Source: Phycisphaerales bacterium (lineage in GTDB: Bacteria; Planctomycetota; Phycisphaerae; Sedimentisphaerales; Anaerohalosphaeraceae). From it: 7,566 bases of DNA. Under the pieces are notes generated by a model. That model was not told the origin of the DNA and made no database searches. It worked only from the letters and a program-made list of their open reading frames with translations. The stretch's first letter is position 1. Each line of letters begins with the position of its first letter. Made by a program: the position numbers and the translations under genes. Below, piece after piece: positions 5,101 to 7,566 of the stretch. The stretch covers positions 1-7,566 of the forward strand of contig DSDR01000070.1 of assembly GCA_011048645.1 (NCBI GenBank), written 5' to 3'.

Positions 5101-7566
5101 AAATGCTCCAGCGCCACGGACTGGACCCGGACGGGGCGCTGTATAAGGTCTATAACACATTTGTTCCGGGCGGTTCGCTGCGAAAGAAGACCCGAACCTG
5201 GGAAGGTCGTCAGGATTTTGACGCCTTTGCCTCCCAGATCCATTCATTGAGCGGTTCGGAGCGGCACAATTATATTTTTGACGCGGTGGATGTGCCCCGC
5301 ACCATCAACTATTTAGTAGCAACGGTGCTGGTGCATCAAAACGACCATCCGCACAAAAACCATTATCTCTATCGCGATTCGGACGGCAGCGGCGAGTGGT
5401 TTTTTATGCCGTGGGATCACGATTTGACCTGGGGGTCAAACTGGATCGGCGATTCCGGCGGATCATTCAGCGACGTGATTTACGCCGCCAACGATCAGAT
5501 TTTCGGCAGAGATGTTTCCATCAAGCCCTCGCATCCGTTTATCGGCAAAGCAGACGCCAGGGAATGGAACAATCACTGGAACCATTTGATTGATGCGCTG
5601 CTCAATGATGAGACGTTTCGGGAAATGTATTTGCGTCGTCTGCGAACCATGATGGACAGCCTTCTTCAGCCGTCCGACACGCCGTATGACCAGCGCATAT
5701 TGGAGCGGCGAATCGATGAGATGGTCGCGGCGATGGAGCCGGAGCTGACGATGGATTACGCCAAATGGGCCGATCCGTGGACGTGGGGCGGACAGGGCGG
5801 TTACCTGCAAGACCAGACGCCGGCCATGGCGATTGACATTTTGAAAACTGATTATCTGAATGTCCGGCGGGACCACCTGTTCATTACGCATCATGTGGAC
5901 AACGCCGCTTCTTATCCCATTGCCGGATCGTATTCAGCCCGTATTCCGAATGCCCAGCCGGCCGAGCCGACGGTGATCATCGGCCAAATCGAATATAACC
6001 CCGCTTCGTTTAATCAGGACGAAGAATTTATCCAACTGATTAACCCCAACCCTTATGCGGTGGACATCAGCGGCTGGCACATTCGCGGCGCCGTCGAGCA
6101 TACCTTCCGGCCGGGGACGGTCATCGCCTCTGAGAATGTGATGTATGTCTCGCCCGATGTCGCGGCGTTTCGCAATCGCAACAGCAGTCCGACCGGCGGT
6201 CAGGGGCTGTTTGTTCAGGGCAACTACAAAGGACGTTTGTCCAATCGGGGCGATACCGTCGAACTGATTGACCAAACCGGTCGGCTGGTGGACGGCACAA
6301 CCTACGAAGGCAATCCGAGTGATGCGCAGCGGGTTTTGCGGATCACGGAATTGATGTATAATCCGTCCCCTGCGGATGTCTCTGGCTGGCCGACACAGGA
6401 CTATGAATACGTCGAGTTGACCAACATCGGCGAGGACATGCTGCCGCTGGCCGGCGTTCGGTTCAGCGACGGGATTTATTTTACCTTCCCCGCCGATGCG
6501 CAGATCGCGTCCGGCGAATATATTGTGCTCGCCAAAAATCCTGACGCCTTCCGCGCTCGATACACGGTTGCACCGAATACGCAGGTTTTCGGCGGCTATG
6601 ACGGGCAATTGTCCAACAGCGGCGAGCGGATTACGCTGGTCGATCATACCGGCGACGCGATTCTGGATTTTGTCTATAGCGACCAGTGGTATCCCGCCAC
6701 CGACGGGCTTGGTTATGCGCTGGTGTTCTGGGCCGATTTACACGGCCATTACACGCTGTGGAATGAAAAGGCGTACTGGAGGGCCGGCGTTTTGCGCGAC
6801 GGCACGCCCGGCAGGGCCGAACCGAATCTGCGTTTGATGCACTACTGGAGTTTTAATGACACGCTGCTGCCGACCTACAGCCTCGACCAGGCCGAGATGA
6901 TGATCGCACCCGGCCCGACAACGGAAGTCGCCACCGGAACCGGCCAGGACTTTGAAGGGCTGAACAATCGACTGGATGAGCCGACCGGCGCTCATCTGCG
7001 GATTAACAATCCGCTGGGCGCGGCGATGACGCTGCGGCTTGCCACAACCGGTTATGAAGATATTGTACTAAGTTATGAAACCCGGCGTTCCGGACAAGGC
7101 GCCGGCGTTCAAGTCATCTCATACAGCATCGACGGCGTCAACTTTGAACCGTTCAGGACGATTGCCGTCTTTGACGCGGCGCCCGAACTGCATCAGTTTG
7201 ATTTCACACACATCGCCGGTGTGGCGGACAATCCCTACTTTGCCGTGCGGATTGAATTTGAGCAGGGCGACGGCGGCACGGCCGGCAACAATCGCTTTGA
7301 CAATATCACGCTGGACGGCGTGCCGCTGACGGGCACGAATCAGCCGCCGCAGTTGACCGAACCGCTGCCGTTTACCGAGACGATTGAGGACACGCCCGTT
7401 CAGATCGATTTGTCGGCTTATTTTACCGATCCGGACGGCGACGAACTGACCTTTACCGCCCAGGCGGACAAGCCCTTTGTGGCCGAGGCGTCGGTTGTCG
7501 GCCAATGGCTCACGCTTGCGCCGCTGGTTCGCGGCGATGCGGTGATTACGATCACCACCGAAGACG
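2127..7566 (+). CDS. Giant secreted modular protein with CotH kinase-like, dockerin-like and lamin-tail domains (3' end beyond window)
   Basis: The frame is open from ATG 2127 to the right edge, over 1,813 codons with no stop. Domain order by residue: signal peptide 1-24 or slightly longer; LamG/concanavalin-like 31-235; FN3-like 245-330; dockerin-like 340-389; lamin-tail 396-525; jelly-roll-like 527-710; Ig-like 733-856; CotH kinase-like about 865-1252; lamin-tail 1283-1394 and 1403-1566; another beta-rich module about 1568-1735; and the start of a cadherin/Ig-like repeat from 1738. It is almost certainly exported and acts on the cell surface or outside. CotH-family proteins in Bacillus are protein kinases; whether this one phosphorylates a protein, and which, is unknown. 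It has its own promoter, divergent from accBC. No frameshift is visible: every module stays in one frame, including across a run of seven G at 3515-3521. The C-terminus, which would show the anchoring signal, is outside the window. Confidence 0.95.
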   Translation, partial: MVGTGFWRCNLFFMVLCGISLSAAVPVADGLLFHAAADNLAGYNQADPVSMWPDLSGNDNHAFQNDSGHRPVYISNALNGKPVLRFDGVNDYFSLPELPEVGTVFVVLREDPNATHNWRPFISHALPGNEPANWHRGENRTFWSQQWGQPVVYEGQTKVNGVIVNGLTTPIPTSYALVSQINLAPVPANLIGRDRSFSDRVWHGDIAEILLYNRALNEQEENAVGWYLAHKYNLASTYAYPGLRPVYPPLQALGVPRTDLQLSWWTVPQADSYRVYFGRSLPLPVAAVVSEPVMAWTTALEPQTTYFWQVEALRDGDVVETGDIWSFRTAGPWQDCPPADLTGDCAVGLDDLLVLASEWLEPEPTPAVNLDGRDGVDMRDFAILSEYWGQRIDGAIIISEFMARNRAAVPLRPQDVLDEDGDASDWIELYNTTNRSISLKDWYLTDDQDDLTQWQFPDVALPAGGYLVVFASGKDRTDPDAPLHTNFSLAAAGEYLALVYPDGQTIAHTYGVYPVQFTNISYGISEAGAAAIETTTLLAEGAPAKAFIPSSSALGDSWRYYDFDDQSWLTGATGVGYEANPNDPIHYADLIGLDVSAMRGANTTVYIRIPFEVDEPQNISQLRFLMRYDDGFIAWLNGVEIARANAPETPAWNSRATQQNLDEDAVIPEVFDGTLAIEHLRRGTNLLAIQGLNSSLNSSDLLILPEVESLVMIPPPDEMLEGYFSVPTPGRPNYAADLAIGPAITPLEENPPRPEPGENLIITAKIAQHIDPVADVTLHGRRMFQPEVQFPMRDDGVWPDETAGDGIYTVQVPIETLNPGEMVRWYFTAEDTAGRLTRDPLFPHPTDSPQYYGTVIRNPEVDSQMPVFEWFVENVGASETRGGTRASIYYNGRFYDNVFIRIRGGSTAGMPKKHFKFDFNRGFNFIYDDDHPAVREININSTYSDKAYIRQPLAFEVYNLCGNPASISFPVHSRRNGEFFGISIFIEEPEEEMLQRHGLDPDGALYKVYNTFVPGGSLRKKTRTWEGRQDFDAFASQIHSLSGSERHNYIFDAVDVPRTINYLVATVLVHQNDHPHKNHYLYRDSDGSGEWFFMPWDHDLTWGSNWIGDSGGSFSDVIYAANDQIFGRDVSIKPSHPFIGKADAREWNNHWNHLIDALLNDETFREMYLRRLRTMMDSLLQPSDTPYDQRILERRIDEMVAAMEPELTMDYAKWADPWTWGGQGGYLQDQTPAMAIDILKTDYLNVRRDHLFITHHVDNAASYPIAGSYSARIPNAQPAEPTVIIGQIEYNPASFNQDEEFIQLINPNPYAVDISGWHIRGAVEHTFRPGTVIASENVMYVSPDVAAFRNRNSSPTGGQGLFVQGNYKGRLSNRGDTVELIDQTGRLVDGTTYEGNPSDAQRVLRITELMYNPSPADVSGWPTQDYEYVELTNIGEDMLPLAGVRFSDGIYFTFPADAQIASGEYIVLAKNPDAFRARYTVAPNTQVFGGYDGQLSNSGERITLVDHTGDAILDFVYSDQWYPATDGLGYALVFWADLHGHYTLWNEKAYWRAGVLRDGTPGRAEPNLRLMHYWSFNDTLLPTYSLDQAEMMIAPGPTTEVATGTGQDFEGLNNRLDEPTGAHLRINNPLGAAMTLRLATTGYEDIVLSYETRRSGQGAGVQVISYSIDGVNFEPFRTIAVFDAAPELHQFDFTHIAGVADNPYFAVRIEFEQGDGGTAGNNRFDNITLDGVPLTGTNQPPQLTEPLPFTETIEDTPVQIDLSAYFTDPDGDELTFTAQADKPFVAEASVVGQWLTLAPLVRGDAVITITTED
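2217..2831 (+). other. LamG/concanavalin A-like domain
   Basis: Residues 31-235 begin with LLFHAAADNLAG and include WPDLSGNDNHA, PVLRFDGVNDYFSLP and the closing AEILLYNRALNEQEENAV...WYLAHKY. This is the typical plan of a bacterial LamG-like beta-sandwich at the N-terminus of secreted proteins. Such domains often bind carbohydrate or protein; the ligand cannot be read from the sequence. Confidence 0.8.
2859..3116 (+). other. Fibronectin type III-like domain
   Basis: Residues 245-330 show the usual FN3 landmarks: LQLSWWTVPQADSYRVYFG near the start, LEPQTTYFWQVEA in the middle and IWSFRTAG at the end. It probably serves as a spacer between the LamG-like domain and the dockerin-like module. Confidence 0.75.
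3144..3293 (+). other. Dockerin-like module with two calcium-loop motifs
   Basis: Residues 340-389 contain two copies of an EF-hand-like loop. The first is DLTGDCAVGLDDLLVLASEW (D340, D344, D350, D351, closing W359). The second is NLDGRDGVDMRDFAILSEYW (N369, D371, D374, D377, D380, closing W388). Classical dockerins bind cohesins; planctomycete dockerin-like modules of this type are common but their partners are mostly uncharacterised. Here the module is internal, between FN3 and lamin-tail domains, rather than at a terminus. Confidence 0.75.
3312..3701 (+). other. Lamin-tail domain 1
   Basis: Residues 396-525 run from IIISEFMARN through DWIELYNTTNRSISLKDWYL, LPAGGYLVVFASGKD and LHTNFSLAAAGEYLALV to FTNISYGIS. 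This is a complete lamin-tail (LTD) pattern, an Ig-fold module frequent in secreted bacterial proteins and often found N-terminal to CotH domains. Confidence 0.85.
3705..4256 (+). other. Jelly-roll-like beta-sandwich module (unnamed)
   Basis: Residues 527-710 include WRYYDFDDQSWLTGATGVGYE, then YIRIPFEV, LRFLMRYDDGFIAWLNGVEI and LRRGTNLLAIQGLNSS. The pattern of a displayed W-x-D-D-x-W segment followed by a D-D-G...LNG strand pair recurs between lamin-tail and CotH domains in planctomycete secreted proteins. I recognise the arrangement but cannot give a confident family name. Confidence 0.55.
4200..4223 (+). repeat. 12-bp tandem repeat coding LNSSLNSS
   Basis: TTGAACAGCTCG and CTGAACAGCTCG lie back to back, differing only in the first base, and encode LNSS twice. 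The repeat keeps the frame. It is inside the jelly-roll-like module and is probably a small in-frame duplication or coincidence of codon choice. Confidence 0.6.
4323..4694 (+). other. Ig-like module preceding the kinase domain
   Basis: Residues 733-856 include ENLIITAKIAQHIDPVADVTL, then MRDDGVWPDETAGDGIYTVQ, VRWYFTAEDTAGRLTRDP and QYYGTV. The DDG...AGDGIYT signature followed by a W-Y-F-T-A-E-D strand is typical of Ig-fold spacer modules in secreted proteins. Confidence 0.6.
4719..5882 (+). other. CotH kinase-like domain
   Basis: Residues about 865-1252. The N-lobe shows IRIRGGSTAG (R903) followed by KKHFKFDF (K912, K913, K916), as in CotH where a conserved Lys contacts ATP. The C-lobe carries HQNDHPHKNHYLYRD with D1073 as the likely catalytic Asp, and FFMPWDHDLTWG with D1097 and D1099 as the metal-binding segment. 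It ends near YLNVRRDHLF. CotH proteins have a secretory-pathway (Fam20-like) kinase fold. The key positions are kept, so activity is plausible; assignment of individual residues is by motif matching. Confidence 0.85.
5973..6308 (+). other. Lamin-tail domain 2
   Basis: Residues 1283-1394 start VIIGQIEYNPASFNQDEEFIQL and contain DISGWHIRGAVEHTF, then GRLSNRGDTVELID and a closing VDGTTYEG. It follows the CotH domain by about 30 residues. Compared with domain 1 it is shorter and more divergent. Confidence 0.8.
6333..6824 (+). other. Lamin-tail domain 3
   Basis: Residues 1403-1566 start VLRITELMYNPSPADVSGW and contain YEYVELTNIGEDMLPLAG, IASGEYIVLAKNPDAF, GQLSNSGERITLVD and the characteristic end WRAGVLRDGTPGRAE. 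It is joined to domain 2 with almost no linker. Confidence 0.85.
6828..7331 (+). other. Beta-rich extracellular module (unnamed)
   Basis: Residues 1568-1735 begin LRLMHYWSFND and include RINNPLGAAMTLRLATTGYE, IVLSYETRRSGQGAG, ISYSIDGVNF and GNNRFDNITLDG. The last motif, with aromatic and acidic residues, is typical of a jelly-roll module attached to lamin-tail domains. I cannot assign a specific function. Confidence 0.5.
7338..7566 (+). other. Cadherin/Ig-like repeat, cut by the window edge
   Basis: From residue 1738 the sequence reads NQPPQLTEPLPFTETIEDT, then IDLSAYFTDPDGDELTF and ITITTED. The N-x-P-P start and YF-x-DPDGD-x-L motif are hallmarks of calcium-binding cadherin-like repeats that usually occur in tandem, so further copies are expected past the window. 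Confidence 0.75.

Noticed and set aside
4182..5243. 353-codon open frame on the minus strand
   Set aside because: It lies antisense to the jelly-roll, Ig-like and CotH modules, which match known families in the plus frame. Its translation is Arg-rich and resembles no family; it is a codon-bias shadow.
5934..6647. 237-codon open frame on the minus strand
   Set aside because: It is antisense to lamin-tail domains 2 and 3 and has no recognisable motif or ribosome-binding site.
1..7566. CRISPR array, tRNA, rRNA, phage or defence genes
   Set aside because: No regularly spaced repeats, tRNA-like folds, rRNA segments or defence-associated protein motifs were found; nearly all sequence is explained by three genes and one intergenic region.

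Overview
The window looks chromosomal and bacterial, most likely from a planctomycete of the Phycisphaerae/Sedimentisphaerales type. This rests on the style of the large secreted protein: a dockerin-like module with paired D-L-T-G-D and L-D-G-R-D loops each ending in a Trp, combined with lamin-tail modules and a CotH kinase-like domain. The assignment is an inference from architecture, not from a marker gene.

Left part (1-1774, minus strand): a two-gene operon for the first half-reaction of acetyl-CoA carboxylase. accB (biotin carboxyl carrier protein) comes first and accC (biotin carboxylase) follows 61 nt later; accC runs off the left edge after 420 residues. AccC carboxylates the biotin held on AccB, so the two products work together at the entry of fatty-acid synthesis. 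No efp-like gene precedes accB; the operon appears to start from its own sigma70-like promoter.

Middle (about 1775-2126): a 350-bp divergent intergenic region. It holds one sigma70-like promoter pointing left (accB) and one pointing right. A 7-bp inverted repeat brackets the -35 of the rightward promoter. A leader of about 160 nt follows, with a 10-bp direct repeat, an 8-bp stem, a possible 21-codon upstream ORF and a short hairpin that could cover the ribosome-binding site.

Right part (2127-7566, plus strand): one uninterrupted reading frame of more than 1,813 codons, cut by the right edge. It encodes a secreted modular protein. In order it carries a signal peptide, LamG-like domain, FN3-like domain, dockerin-like module, lamin-tail domain, a jelly-roll-like domain, an Ig-like domain, a CotH kinase-like domain, two more lamin-tail domains, a further beta-rich module and the start of a cadherin/Ig-like repeat. 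Its substrate is unknown. Functionally it is unrelated to the acc operon and is simply its divergent neighbour.

No tRNA, rRNA, CRISPR array or intact mobile element was seen. Several long open frames antisense to the two coding blocks are shadows of the codon usage in the real genes.
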